Shown here piece by piece: positions 1-6,492 of a stretch of DNA of 15,749 bases. Under the pieces are notes generated by a model, which worked only from the letters and a program-made list of their open reading frames with translations, had not been told where the DNA came from and did no database searches. This DNA is from JAMLIN01 sp041676645 (lineage in GTDB: Bacteria > Pseudomonadota > Gammaproteobacteria > Burkholderiales > Burkholderiaceae_E). How positions within the stretch are numbered: the first letter of the stretch is position 1; every line of letters begins with the position of its first letter. The stretch lies in NCBI GenBank assembly GCA_041676645.1, contig JBAYRO010000077.1, positions 1 through 15,749 of the forward strand, written 5' to 3'. Made by a program: the position numbers and the translations under genes.

Positions 1-576
1 CAGGTCGTAGCGATCGCCGAGGGTCACGAAGAGATTGCCGTCGGGCGCGAAGACGATGCGCGCGCCCCAGTGGTTGTTGCCCCGGTGGGCTGGATGCTGC
101 GCGAAGATCCGCTGCGCCGATTCGAGCCGCAGGCGGTCCATGTCGAGGCGGGCGCGCATCACCGCCGTGCGGGCCTTGTTGTCGACGGGCTCGGCATAGG
201 CGAAGTAGATCGTGCCGCTGCTGGCGAAATCCGGCGCCAGCGCGACGTCGAGCAGTCCGGCCTGGCCCCGGGCATGGACATCGGGCACGCCGGCGATCGG
301 CTCGGACAGATCGCCGTCGGCGCTGACCACGCGCATTCGCCCGGGCCGCTCGGTGACCAGGAAGCGGCCGTCGGGCAGGAAGGCCACCGCCCAGGGTGTG
401 ACCAGGCCTTCGGCAACGGTTTCGAGCTGCAGCGTGCCGAGGCTGGAACTCACCGGCACGCGCTGGGGCGCCGATTCGACCTTGCCCGGCCGGCAGCCCA
501 GCATCGCCAGCACGCCGACGAGGCTCGCGACGATGGCCAGGTGGGAGAATAGCCGGATGCGGGCGCCGCTGCTCAT
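1..576 (-). CDS. PQQ-dependent aldose-type sugar dehydrogenase (partial, C-terminus outside window)
   Basis: Only the first 192 codons are present; the rest lies beyond the left edge. The protein resembles the soluble PQQ-dependent glucose/sorbosone (YliI/Asd-like) dehydrogenases, six-bladed beta-propellers that oxidise aldoses in the periplasm. Visible family marks are the first blade with TPWAVAFLPDGRFLVTERPG (residues 60-79), GQAGLLDVALAPDF (104-117) and NNHWGARIVFAPDG (167-180), where H169 fits the catalytic base. Residues 1-28 form a hydrophobic export signal ending in MLGC, so the mature protein may be a lipoprotein anchored at C28, although M at -3 is not ideal for a lipobox. The start ATG overlaps the stop of the upstream crotonase gene as ATGA, which supports this start and implies translational coupling as the last visible gene of the RLP operon. 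PQQ use and substrate are inferred from family; the calcium/PQQ ligands further downstream are not visible. Confidence 0.85.
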   Translation of the reverse strand, partial: MSSGARIRLFSHLAIVASLVGVLAMLGCRPGKVESAPQRVPVSSSLGTLQLETVAEGLVTPWAVAFLPDGRFLVTERPGRMRVVSADGDLSEPIAGVPDVHARGQAGLLDVALAPDFASSGTIYFAYAEPVDNKARTAVMRARLDMDRLRLESAQRIFAQHPAHRGNNHWGARIVFAPDGNLFVTLGDRYDL

Positions 577-1424
577 CGGGCCAGTCGGGCCGCCAGCCGG
601 CGTTGCAATTCTTCCGAATCGCGGCTCTCGACATGGGCGCGCGCCATCTCCGCAAGTACCGCCGCGGTTTCCGCACGGCTGCCGCCGGCGAGCAGTTCGA
701 GCAGGTTGGCCTTCATGCGCGCTACCGTCGCCGGGTCGGTCAGGGCGACGGCGTCGAGGATCTCCCCGAGCCGGGTGTCGAAGTCGCCGGCTGGCACCGA
801 TTCGGTGAGAAAGCCGATGCGCAGCATCTCGGCCGACTCGATGGTCATGCCGGTGAGCATCAGCTTGGCGGTTGCGCCCAGCCCGAGCCGGTCGAGGTAA
901 CGGCGCAGCCCGCCGGGATAGTAGTGCAGGCCGAAGCGCGCGGCGGGCATGAACATCCGCAGGCCATCGCGGCCGATCCGCAGGTCGCAGGCGAGCGCCA
1001 TGTCGGTGGCGCCGCCGTAGACCGAGCCCGACAAGGCCGCGATCGTCAGGCAGGGCAGGCGCTCGAGCGCATCGAGCATGTCCTCGAGCCGATGGTCGAG
1101 CTCGGTGCCGATCGCGCCCAGGGTATAGCCCGAGCTGAAGGTGCGTTCGCCGGTGCCGATGATGACGAGGGCGCGCGGCGGGGTCGGGTCGGCGGCGCGG
1201 GCCGCGAAGAAGGCGCCGAGTGCGTCGACATCGGCGGGATCGAGCCGGTTGTGCTCATCGGGCCGGTCGAGCCGCAGCAGCCAGAAGCCGTCGCTGTCGC
1301 GCAGTTTCGGCGAACCCGGGTGGTCGGCGAGCGCGGTCTCGGGCGCCGCGAGCAGTCGGGCCCAGGGATCGGTGGCGAGGTCGGTGGCGGCCTGGTTCAT
1401 CGGATGCTCGCTCGGAGCCCTCAT
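573..1424 (-). CDS. Crotonase-superfamily protein (enoyl-CoA hydratase/isomerase family), atypical acid residues
   Basis: The product has 283 residues with the crotonase fold. Oxyanion-hole segments are FSSGYTLGAIG (96-106) and SGSVYGGATDMALACDLRIG (132-151), followed by FMPAARFGLHYYPGG (158-172). Crotonases act on acyl-CoA thioesters. In rat mitochondrial hydratase the two catalytic glutamates sit in GGGCE (E144) and QPE (E164). Here they align by eye with D141 and A161, so a simple hydratase role is doubtful; an isomerase, hydrolase or decarboxylase-like reaction is possible. The start at 1424 is chosen because its ATG overlaps the cupin stop as ATGA, with GGGAG just upstream. An in-frame ATG at 1400 (protein starting MNQAATDL) is an alternative with a weaker ribosome site. 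The stop overlaps the start of the PQQ dehydrogenase as ATGA. Family assignment is secure; substrate and reaction are unknown. Confidence 0.87.
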   Translation of the reverse strand: MRAPSEHPMNQAATDLATDPWARLLAAPETALADHPGSPKLRDSDGFWLLRLDRPDEHNRLDPADVDALGAFFAARAADPTPPRALVIIGTGERTFSSGYTLGAIGTELDHRLEDMLDALERLPCLTIAALSGSVYGGATDMALACDLRIGRDGLRMFMPAARFGLHYYPGGLRRYLDRLGLGATAKLMLTGMTIESAEMLRIGFLTESVPAGDFDTRLGEILDAVALTDPATVARMKANLLELLAGGSRAETAAVLAEMARAHVESRDSEELQRRLAARLAR

Positions 1425-1876
1425 GGGCTCCCGGTCAGGAAGGTGGCGACGACGGGGTCCGCGCGCAGCGCCGCGAGCTGCTCGTCGTCGGGAAGCTGTG
1501 GGCGGTCGCGATCTGCCGCGACCAGGCACAGGAAGCCGAGGGCCTCGCCGGCGTCGGCACGGAACTGGTGCCAGGTCAGCGGCGCGATCTCGACGAGATC
1601 GTGGGCCGCGAGCGCATGCACCCGATCGCCGACCAGCACCCGGCCCCTGCCACGCAGCACCAGGACCGCATGGGTGTGTTCATGGCGCTCGAGGGTCGAA
1701 TGACCGCCGGGGGCGACTTCGAAGTAGCGCCACTGGGTGCCCGCCGGGACTTCGTCGAACAGCACCTGGCGGGTGATGTCGCGAAAGGATGCGGCGCCCT
1801 CGTCCTTGTAGCGCAGGACCTCGACGCCGTCCCAGCGAAAGCCTTCGCGCGCATGTCGGACGATCGGCCTGCTCAT
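1421..1876 (-). CDS. Single-domain cupin protein
   Basis: The product is a 151-residue cupin, a small beta-barrel metalloprotein. Motif 1 is seen as PGGHSTLERHEHTHAVLVLRG, with H65, H67 and H69 as candidate metal ligands; the usual glutamate of the motif is absent. Motif 2 is PLTWHQFRA, with W102 and H103. The gene lies between the RuBisCO-like gene and the crotonase gene and overlaps both by ATGA, so all three are probably translated in a coupled way. In Rhodospirillum rubrum a cupin partners a RuBisCO-like protein and releases methanethiol from 1-methylthio-xylulose 5-phosphate to give 1-deoxyxylulose 5-phosphate. The adjacency here makes a comparable role on an RLP product a reasonable hypothesis, but the sequence alone does not establish the substrate. 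The start is fixed by the ATGA overlap. Confidence 0.85.
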   Translation of the reverse strand: MSRPIVRHAREGFRWDGVEVLRYKDEGAASFRDITRQVLFDEVPAGTQWRYFEVAPGGHSTLERHEHTHAVLVLRGRGRVLVGDRVHALAAHDLVEIAPLTWHQFRADAGEALGFLCLVAADRDRPQLPDDEQLAALRADPVVATFLTGSP

Positions 1877-3036
1877 GAGCCGATTCTACCGGCCTCCTTG
1901 CCCGCTTCGCGAACCCGGGCGGCGAAGGCGCCTGCGCGGGCGTCCAGCTCGTCGCCGGCCTCGAGCAGGTTGCCGCCAATCAGGAGCATGGTGTCCGGCC
2001 CGAACAGCGCGAGCATCTCGTCGACCCTGTCCACCCGCATGCCGCCGGCCGGCACCGGCATCGCCGGCGGCATCGCGCCCAGGGGTTCGCGGGCGGCGGT
2101 GGCGATCGCCTCGCAGGTGGCCCGCGAATAGCCGAAGCGTCCGCCATGGTTCGGAAAGATGCTGGCGTCGGCGCCGAAGGCCCGGAACAGCCGGCCCAGG
2201 AGCAGGGCCGGCGCGATCGCGGTGCCGGCGAGCGCCGGATGGGCGATGAGGGGCATGCCCGCCTCGCCGCGCAGCAGCTCGGCGAATACCGGAACGCCGA
2301 GGACCATGGGGCAGGCGAGCAGGGCGCCGACGCCCGATGCGCGTGCAATGCGCAATTGCCCGGCGAGGCGCCCCGGGCCGCCGGAGAGATTCGGCGCATA
2401 GATCGTGCGCCCGCCGGTGGCGCGATTGGCGGCGTCGATCGCCCGCTGCACCGCCGGAACCCGGGCTTCGAAGGGCGCCACTGCCTGCTGGGCGATGCCG
2501 TGGTCGTCCTTGATGATGTCGATTCCGGCCCGGGCGAAGCGCCCCGCCAGCTCGGCCAGCGCGGCCGGCGTCATGCCCTGGGGCTTGAGCGCGGTGCACG
2601 ATAGCGGGCGCTCGCCCGCGCCGCAGGCGGCGCGCAGCCCGGCGATGCCGAAGGCCGGGCCGGGCAGGGCAGCCAGCAAGGCGGCGGGCAGGCGGGCATC
2701 GAGCAGCCGCACATCGGCCTGCAGCGAACAGTTGCCGAACAGCATGTTGAGCAGTTGCCCCGGTTCGCCGCCGACAGTGGCGGTGGCCAGCGAGATATCG
2801 ACTTCGAAGGCGCTCGCCTGGTCGGGTTCCCCGGGCAGGGGCGCGATGCGCTCGACCCGGCCCGGCACTGCGGCGCGGAGCGCGGGATCGGTGATCGCCC
2901 CCGCGGGCATCTCCACGCTCTGCTCGAGCGCAAGCGCCGCGGCCCGTGCCTCGATGCGGGCGGGGTCGGCCTCGATGCGGTAGCGCACGAGGATTCGGTC
3001 GGCGGGTGCGCCCGCCGCTGTCTCGGCCTGGTTCAT
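1873..3036 (-). CDS. RuBisCO-like protein (form IV RLP, KDDH type)
   Basis: The product has 387 residues and covers the RuBisCO large-subunit fold, with an N-terminal domain (about 14-125) and a C-terminal barrel. Recognisable active-site segments are CTALKPQG (147-154, K151 equals RuBisCO K175), GIDIIKDDHG (171-180, K176 equals the carbamylated K201, D178 equals D203), AHPALAG (265-271, H266 equals H294), FPNHGGRF (294-301, replacing the loop-6 GKLEG), PAGGM (329-333) and LIGGNL (352-357). RuBisCO E204 is replaced by H179 and the loop-6 lysine is missing, so it should not fix CO2. Family members catalyse isomerisation, enolisation or decarboxylation of phosphorylated sugars; the specific reaction here is unknown. 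The start at 3036 gives a family-like N-terminus with ACGAGA-type ribosome site; an in-frame start 37 codons upstream would add a basic tail and is disfavoured. It is the first gene of a four-gene ATGA-coupled operon. Confidence 0.9.
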   Translation of the reverse strand: MNQAETAAGAPADRILVRYRIEADPARIEARAAALALEQSVEMPAGAITDPALRAAVPGRVERIAPLPGEPDQASAFEVDISLATATVGGEPGQLLNMLFGNCSLQADVRLLDARLPAALLAALPGPAFGIAGLRAACGAGERPLSCTALKPQGMTPAALAELAGRFARAGIDIIKDDHGIAQQAVAPFEARVPAVQRAIDAANRATGGRTIYAPNLSGGPGRLAGQLRIARASGVGALLACPMVLGVPVFAELLRGEAGMPLIAHPALAGTAIAPALLLGRLFRAFGADASIFPNHGGRFGYSRATCEAIATAAREPLGAMPPAMPVPAGGMRVDRVDEMLALFGPDTMLLIGGNLLEAGDELDARAGAFAARVREAGKEAGRIGS

Positions 3037-3149
3037 GATTCTCGTCGGGTCGGCGCCGGCGGGGCGGCGCCGACGCAGTTTAGCAATGCGCCGTAGGATG
3101 CGGGGTTTGCGTGAATCGTCCGGCTTGCCCGGTCCCGAGCCCTGCACAG
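3037..3149. promoter_or_regulatory. Divergent intergenic region between the RLP operon and the MATE gene
   Basis: This 113-base gap must carry the start signals for the minus-strand RLP operon and the plus-strand MATE gene. The clearest feature is a perfect 10-base inverted repeat at 3049-3074. On the minus strand a weak TAAACT-like -10 candidate lies just upstream of that repeat, without a convincing -35. No strong sigma-70 promoter was recognised on either strand. Confidence 0.4.
3049..3074 (-). promoter_or_regulatory. Perfect inverted repeat (stem-loop or operator) in the RLP leader
   Basis: Arms GTCGGCGCCG and CGGCGCCGAC are perfect reverse complements separated by six bases. The repeat ends 12 bases before the RLP start codon and abuts its ribosome site, so as RNA it could influence translation, or as DNA act as an operator. 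There is no following T-run, so a terminator is unlikely. Very high local GC raises the chance that it is incidental. Confidence 0.45.
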
Positions 3150-4505
3150 ATGAGCACCGCGACGAGCCTCGACCGGATTCGCAAGGGTCCGATCCTTCCC
3201 ACCCTGCTGCGGCTGTCCACGCCGAACGTGCTCGCCATGAGCCTGGCGGTTCTCGTGGCCATCGCCGAGACCTTCTACGTCGGCCTGCTCGGCACCACGC
3301 CGCTGGCGGCCCTCGGCCTCGTCTTCCCCTTCGCGATGCTGACCGGGACCCTCTCGGCCGGCGCCATGGGCGGCGGCGTGTCCTCGGCGATCGCCCGCGC
3401 GATCGGCGCCGCCGACATGGGGCGCGCCCATGTGCTCGCGATGCACGCGATCCTGATCGGGGCCGCGATGGGGATCGCGTATTCGCTGTTCTTCGTGCTT
3501 GGCGGCGCGACGATCTTTCGCTGGCTCGGCGGCCAGGGCGGAGTGCTCGCCGAGGCGGTGCGCTACGCCGATGTGTTGTTCGCCGGCGCGATCTTCGTCT
3601 GGATGAGCAACACCCTGGCGTCGGTGGTGCGAGGCACCGGCAACATGCGGGTGCCTTCGACCGGCCTGGTGGTCGTGGGCCTGACGCAGATCGCCGTCGG
3701 CGGCGTGCTCGCCTTCGGGCTCGGGCCCTTTCCGGCGCTGGGCATGGTCGGCGTCGCGCTGGGCAACATCATCGCCTATGCCAGCGGCACCTGTTTCTTC
3801 GCCTGGTATCTCGCCAGCGGCATCGGCCGGCTGAAGCTGCGGCCGCGCGGCTTCCCGCTGCGGGCCGAACTGCTGGTCGATATCCTGCGGGTCGGCGCCC
3901 TGTCCTGTCTGTCACCCCTGCAGACGATGCTCACGATGCTGGTGTTCACCTCGCTGCTCGCGCGGCTGGGCGAAGTGGCGCTGGCGGGCTACTCGATCGG
4001 GCTGCGGCTCGAATTCCTGGTCACTTCGATCTCCTTCGGCGTCGGCGTGGCCTCGGTGCCGATGGTCGGCATGGCGATCGGCGCCGGCGACGTCGTCCGC
4101 GCCCGTCGCGTCGCCTGGGTGGCGGCCGGGCTTACCGGCGCCATCGTTGCGGTGGTCGGTTTCGTGGTGGCGATCTGGCCGCAGCTGTGGGCGGGCATGT
4201 TCAGCGAGGACGAACAGGTGCTCGGCTACGCCTACCAGTACCTGCGCATCGGTGGCCCGATGTTCCCGCTTCTGTGCGCGGCGCTCACCATGTACTTCTC
4301 GTCGCAGGGCGCCGGCAAGATGCTCGGCCCGGTGATGGCCGGCACCGTCCGGCTCGGACTCGCCCTCGGGGGCGGCCTCTGGCTCGCGTCGCAGGGCGCC
4401 CCCGCCTGGCACTACTTCGTGCTGGCGGCGGCGGTGATGGTCCTCTACGGGATCACGATGGCGGGCCTGGTGCACCTCACCCCGTGGGGGCCGAAGAGTC
4501 GCTGA
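3150..4505 (+). CDS. MATE-family multidrug/toxin efflux transporter
   Basis: The product has 451 residues and about twelve hydrophobic segments, the size and layout of the MATE (NorM/DinF) family, which exports cationic or organic compounds in exchange for Na+ or H+ across the inner membrane. The opening, with RKGPILPTLLRLSTPNVLAM followed by AETFYVGLLGTTPLAALGLVFP, is typical of the first two helices, and the segment SVVRGTGNMRVPSTGLVVVG (near residue 150) is a well-conserved MATE loop. The chosen ATG gives the normal family N-terminus. A GTG at 3111 in the same frame would add 13 residues and cannot be excluded. It is divergent from the RLP operon; whether the two share regulation or the pump exports a pathway product is unknown. 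Substrate cannot be deduced. Confidence 0.9.
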   Translation: MSTATSLDRIRKGPILPTLLRLSTPNVLAMSLAVLVAIAETFYVGLLGTTPLAALGLVFPFAMLTGTLSAGAMGGGVSSAIARAIGAADMGRAHVLAMHAILIGAAMGIAYSLFFVLGGATIFRWLGGQGGVLAEAVRYADVLFAGAIFVWMSNTLASVVRGTGNMRVPSTGLVVVGLTQIAVGGVLAFGLGPFPALGMVGVALGNIIAYASGTCFFAWYLASGIGRLKLRPRGFPLRAELLVDILRVGALSCLSPLQTMLTMLVFTSLLARLGEVALAGYSIGLRLEFLVTSISFGVGVASVPMVGMAIGAGDVVRARRVAWVAAGLTGAIVAVVGFVVAIWPQLWAGMFSEDEQVLGYAYQYLRIGGPMFPLLCAALTMYFSSQGAGKMLGPVMAGTVRLGLALGGGLWLASQGAPAWHYFVLAAAVMVLYGITMAGLVHLTPWGPKSR

Positions 4506-4540
4506 ACAGGCGGCTCGAAGCGGCGACTTCATGCGATAAA

Positions 4541-4566
4541 ATGTACAATACATGCAATATGTACAA
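4541..4566 (+). promoter_or_regulatory. AT-rich operator/promoter region of the toxin-antitoxin operon
   Basis: An AT-rich island stands out in very GC-rich surroundings. The 8-base word ATGTACAA occurs at 4541-4548 and 4559-4566, an 18-base repeat interval; each contains the self-complementary TGTACA. An additional dyad, TACAT at 4549-4553 and ATGTA at 4559-4563, lies between them. TACAAT at 4544-4549 could serve as a -10. Phd/YefM antitoxins autoregulate by binding palindromes in this position, so an operator is the natural reading; no -35 is clear. Confidence 0.5.
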
Positions 4567-4586
4567 ATTGTCCTGATGAGGTAATC

Positions 4587-4838
4587 ATGCGCATCGTCTC
4601 GGCAAGCGAAGCCAGACAGGCGCTGGCGGAGATTCTGGAGGCAGCGCGCCGTGAGCCCGTCGTCATCCAGCGCCAGAAGCGGGACGTCGCCGTGGTGATG
4701 TCGGTCGAAGAGTACGAGCGCCTGGTCAATCTGAACGTGGCCGAGTTCCAGCGCTTCAGCGATCGCGTCGGCGCCAGGGCACGGGAAGCGGGCATGACGG
4801 ACGACGTACTGCAAGGATTGCTCGGCGGTGAGGATTGA
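4587..4838 (+). CDS. Type II antitoxin, Phd/YefM family
   Basis: The product has 83 residues. The N-terminal half, with SASEARQALAEILEAARREP followed by VVIQRQKRDVAVVMSVEEYERL, is the DNA-binding Phd/YefM fold: a SEAR-type first helix, strand-turn-strand and the MSVEEYERL helix. The C-terminal half is acidic and helical, the usual toxin-binding tail. It should neutralise the downstream PIN ribonuclease and repress its own operon. A GAGG ribosome site five bases before the ATG supports the start. The stop codon lies inside the next gene, an 11-base overlap, so the two are co-translated with antitoxin first, as expected for this class. Confidence 0.9.
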   Translation: MRIVSASEARQALAEILEAARREPVVIQRQKRDVAVVMSVEEYERLVNLNVAEFQRFSDRVGARAREAGMTDDVLQGLLGGED

Positions 4839-5247
4839 CCGCAGGCTGGTGATCGACATCAATCTCTGGGTCAGCCGCCTGCTCATGCCCGGGGGAACGG
4901 CAGCCAGGGCAGTCGATCACGGCCTCGCGTGGGGCGTTCCGCTGATGTCCGAAGCAACGCTGACGGAACTGAGCGACGTGCTTGCCCGGGACAAGTTCGA
5001 TCGGTACGTTACGCGCGAGGACAGGCAGCACTTTCTGCGTCTGCTCGGCGGCATCGTCCGCCTGGTCCCGATTACCCAGCGTATCTCCGCATGCCGGGAT
5101 CCCTCGGACGACAAGTTCCTCGACGTTGCTCTGTGCGGTGAAGCACTGCTGATCCTGACAGGCGACGAGGATCTGCTCGAGCTGCACCCTTTTCACGGGA
5201 TCGAGATATTGCGTCCGACGGAATTCCTGGCCCGTCCGATCGGTTGA
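4828..5247 (+). CDS. PIN-domain toxin (putative ribonuclease, COG1569-type)
   Basis: The product is a 139-residue PIN-domain protein, a Mg2+-dependent RNase fold common in toxin-antitoxin modules. The conserved acidic residues are visible: D10 in LVIDINLWVS, E47 in LTELSDVL, D95 in DPSDDKFLDVAL and D113 in LTGDEDLLEL. The pattern of DPSDDKFLDVA and LILTGDEDLL is typical of the 'putative toxin component, PIN family' group. Translation probably starts at GTG 4828 with AAGGA about ten bases upstream; this start overlaps the antitoxin stop. All catalytic positions are intact, so the toxin looks active. RNA target is unknown. Confidence 0.88.
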   Translation: MRIDRRLVIDINLWVSRLLMPGGTAARAVDHGLAWGVPLMSEATLTELSDVLARDKFDRYVTREDRQHFLRLLGGIVRLVPITQRISACRDPSDDKFLDVALCGEALLILTGDEDLLELHPFHGIEILRPTEFLARPIG

Positions 5248-5292
5248 ACGCCGGCCGGGTAGTGCGGCTGTCCGGTGTACCGGGCCCGATGG

Positions 5293-5715
5293 TCAGGCCT
5301 CGTCCCGCAGCTCGATGACCGAGATGGTGCCTTGCGCCACCGCGCACAGCGTCTCCGCATCGGCGCTCCGGCTCAGGATCTCGCAGCGGCAGACCGCCTG
5401 GGTCCTTCCGCCATGGACGACTTCGGCCCGGGCGATCAGGTCCTCGCTCCGGGCGGGGCGGACATAGTTGATCTTGAACTCCGACGTCACGACGGTGGGG
5501 CCCAGCGCCAGTCCGCCGGCGAAGGTGAGCGCATTGTCGGCGGCGTAGGCGATGACGCCGCCATGGACGAAGCCATGCTGCTGCTTCAACTGGTCGGAGA
5601 CGGGAATGCGAAGCTCGACCCCCTGCGGCGAGAACCGCAGGAGTTCGGCGCCCAGCAGTGCGCTGAATGGCTGGGCCTGCAGCACCTGTCGTGCCGACTC
5701 GAGGGAGATCTTCAT
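5293..5715 (-). CDS. PaaI-family hotdog-fold thioesterase
   Basis: The product has 140 residues, the usual length for PaaI/YdiI-like acyl-CoA thioesterases, which hydrolyse acyl- or aryl-CoA thioesters in the cytoplasm. The signature helix is HGFVHGGVIAYAADNALTFAG (47-67), with H51-G52-G53 and D60 in the usual active-site arrangement, followed by strands VVTSEFKINYVRPA and LIARAEVVHGGRTQAVCRCEI typical of the second half of the hotdog. The start ATG overlaps as ATGA the stop of the short decayed GFA frame upstream, so it is probably the last gene of the 7086-5293 group. It runs convergently to the PIN toxin with only 45 bases between; no clear terminator is seen there. Substrate unknown. Confidence 0.88.
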   Translation of the reverse strand: MKISLESARQVLQAQPFSALLGAELLRFSPQGVELRIPVSDQLKQQHGFVHGGVIAYAADNALTFAGGLALGPTVVTSEFKINYVRPARSEDLIARAEVVHGGRTQAVCRCEILSRSADAETLCAVAQGTISVIELRDEA

Positions 5716-5894
5716 CTTGCGGATCCTTGCAGGCCGTCAGCCTGCCGTCTGTTCGCCCGGCGCGAGGAGCTTGTAGTACAGGGTCCGCCGCCCCATTGGC
5801 GACAGAATCCGCAATGGCAGGCCCCGATCTCCTTCGCATCCGGACAATCGAAGCGGACCGTGCCGCAAAGACAATGCCCTTTCATGTTCGTCAC
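5712..5894 (-). pseudogene. GFA-family (CENP-V/GFA) gene remnant with internal deletion
   Basis: The open frame encodes about 57-60 residues. From ATG 5885 it begins MKGHCLCGTVRF and continues to CHCGFCRQWGGGP, the zinc-binding first half of GFA proteins, which are normally about 115-135 residues. After this the frame is unrelated. In the next frame, directly after the GGGP codons, one reads LYYKLLAPGEQTAG, which resembles the C-terminal LFYRL-type strand of GFA proteins. This suggests an internal deletion of the middle, including the second Cys pair, with a frame change. GFA proteins are zinc proteins linked to glutathione adducts. The GTG at 5894 overlaps the DUF4256 stop and the frame's TGA overlaps the thioesterase start, so it may still be translated as a linker. 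An intact short zinc protein is the less likely reading. Confidence 0.7.
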
Positions 5895-6451
5895 TCCCGG
5901 ACTCGGAGCAGGCCCCGGAAGCCCCGGGCGGCGTAGTAGGAATGCGCACCGTTGTGATACACGAACACCCGGTCGTAGCGCCGGTCGCAGAAGAGGGCGC
6001 CGCCCAGCGCCCGGAGTTCGGGCGGCGTGTCGATCCAGCTCGACGTCTTCGTGTCGAATTCGCCCAGCTCCTGCAGATTCCTGTACTGCGCTTCGGTCAG
6101 GAGTTCGATACCCATGGCCGTGGCCATGTCGACCGCGCTGTCCTTCGGCTTGTTCTCCCTGCGGGCCGCGAGCGCTTCACGGTCGTAGCAGACGCTGCGG
6201 CGCCCCGCCGGGCTCTCGGCCGAGCAGTCGCAGAAGACGAGGCGTCCATCCTCGTCCCGGCCGATGACGTCGGGTTCTCCTCCGGTGGCCTCCATCCGGT
6301 GGAGTGACTCCAGCGCCGCCGGATCGCTTTCGAGCGCGGTCCGCGCGGCATCCCAGTCGATGTCCGCATGCCGCCCCATGTTCTTCAGGAAGCGGGCCTG
6401 CAGTGTCTCGAGGAGCGCTTCGCGCTCGCGGGCTTTCATCGGTTTCGTCAT
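5891..6451 (-). CDS. DUF4256-family protein
   Basis: The 186-residue product matches the DUF4256 family as I know it: an opening helix LLETLQARFLKNMGRHADIDW, the block MEATGGEPDVIGRDEDGRL, then FCDCSAESPAGRRSVCYD, IELLTEAQYRNLQELGEFDT, KTSSWIDTPPELRALGGALF, and a final YHNGAHSYYAARGFRG. Function is not known to me; several strongly conserved polar and aromatic residues suggest an enzyme or ligand-binding role. The start at 6451 is the first ATG before the conserved region; a second in-frame ATG lies four codons on. The ribosome site is weak. It follows the isomerase-like gene by 41 bases and its stop overlaps the possible GTG start of the GFA remnant, so it is probably in the same operon. Confidence 0.85.
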   Translation of the reverse strand: MTKPMKAREREALLETLQARFLKNMGRHADIDWDAARTALESDPAALESLHRMEATGGEPDVIGRDEDGRLVFCDCSAESPAGRRSVCYDREALAARRENKPKDSAVDMATAMGIELLTEAQYRNLQELGEFDTKTSSWIDTPPELRALGGALFCDRRYDRVFVYHNGAHSYYAARGFRGLLRVRE

Positions 6452-6492
6452 CCGTCGGAATATCCGGCTCCGCCAGGGCGGCGAAGCAATTC

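Noticed and set aside
3037..3147. N-terminal 37-residue extension of the RLP
   Set aside because: It is Arg/Pro-rich, crosses the inverted repeat and is unlike RLP N-termini; the ATG at 3036 gives the expected start.
3912..4886. Minus-strand open frame of 324 codons opposite the MATE and antitoxin genes
   Set aside because: It is antisense to two genes with clear families, its sequence is His/Arg/Ala-rich without domain signal, and it has no ribosome site.
5248..5292. Short dyad CCGGT/ACCGG between the PIN toxin and thioesterase genes as a bidirectional terminator
   Set aside because: The loop would be only two bases and there is no T-run on either side; too weak to call.
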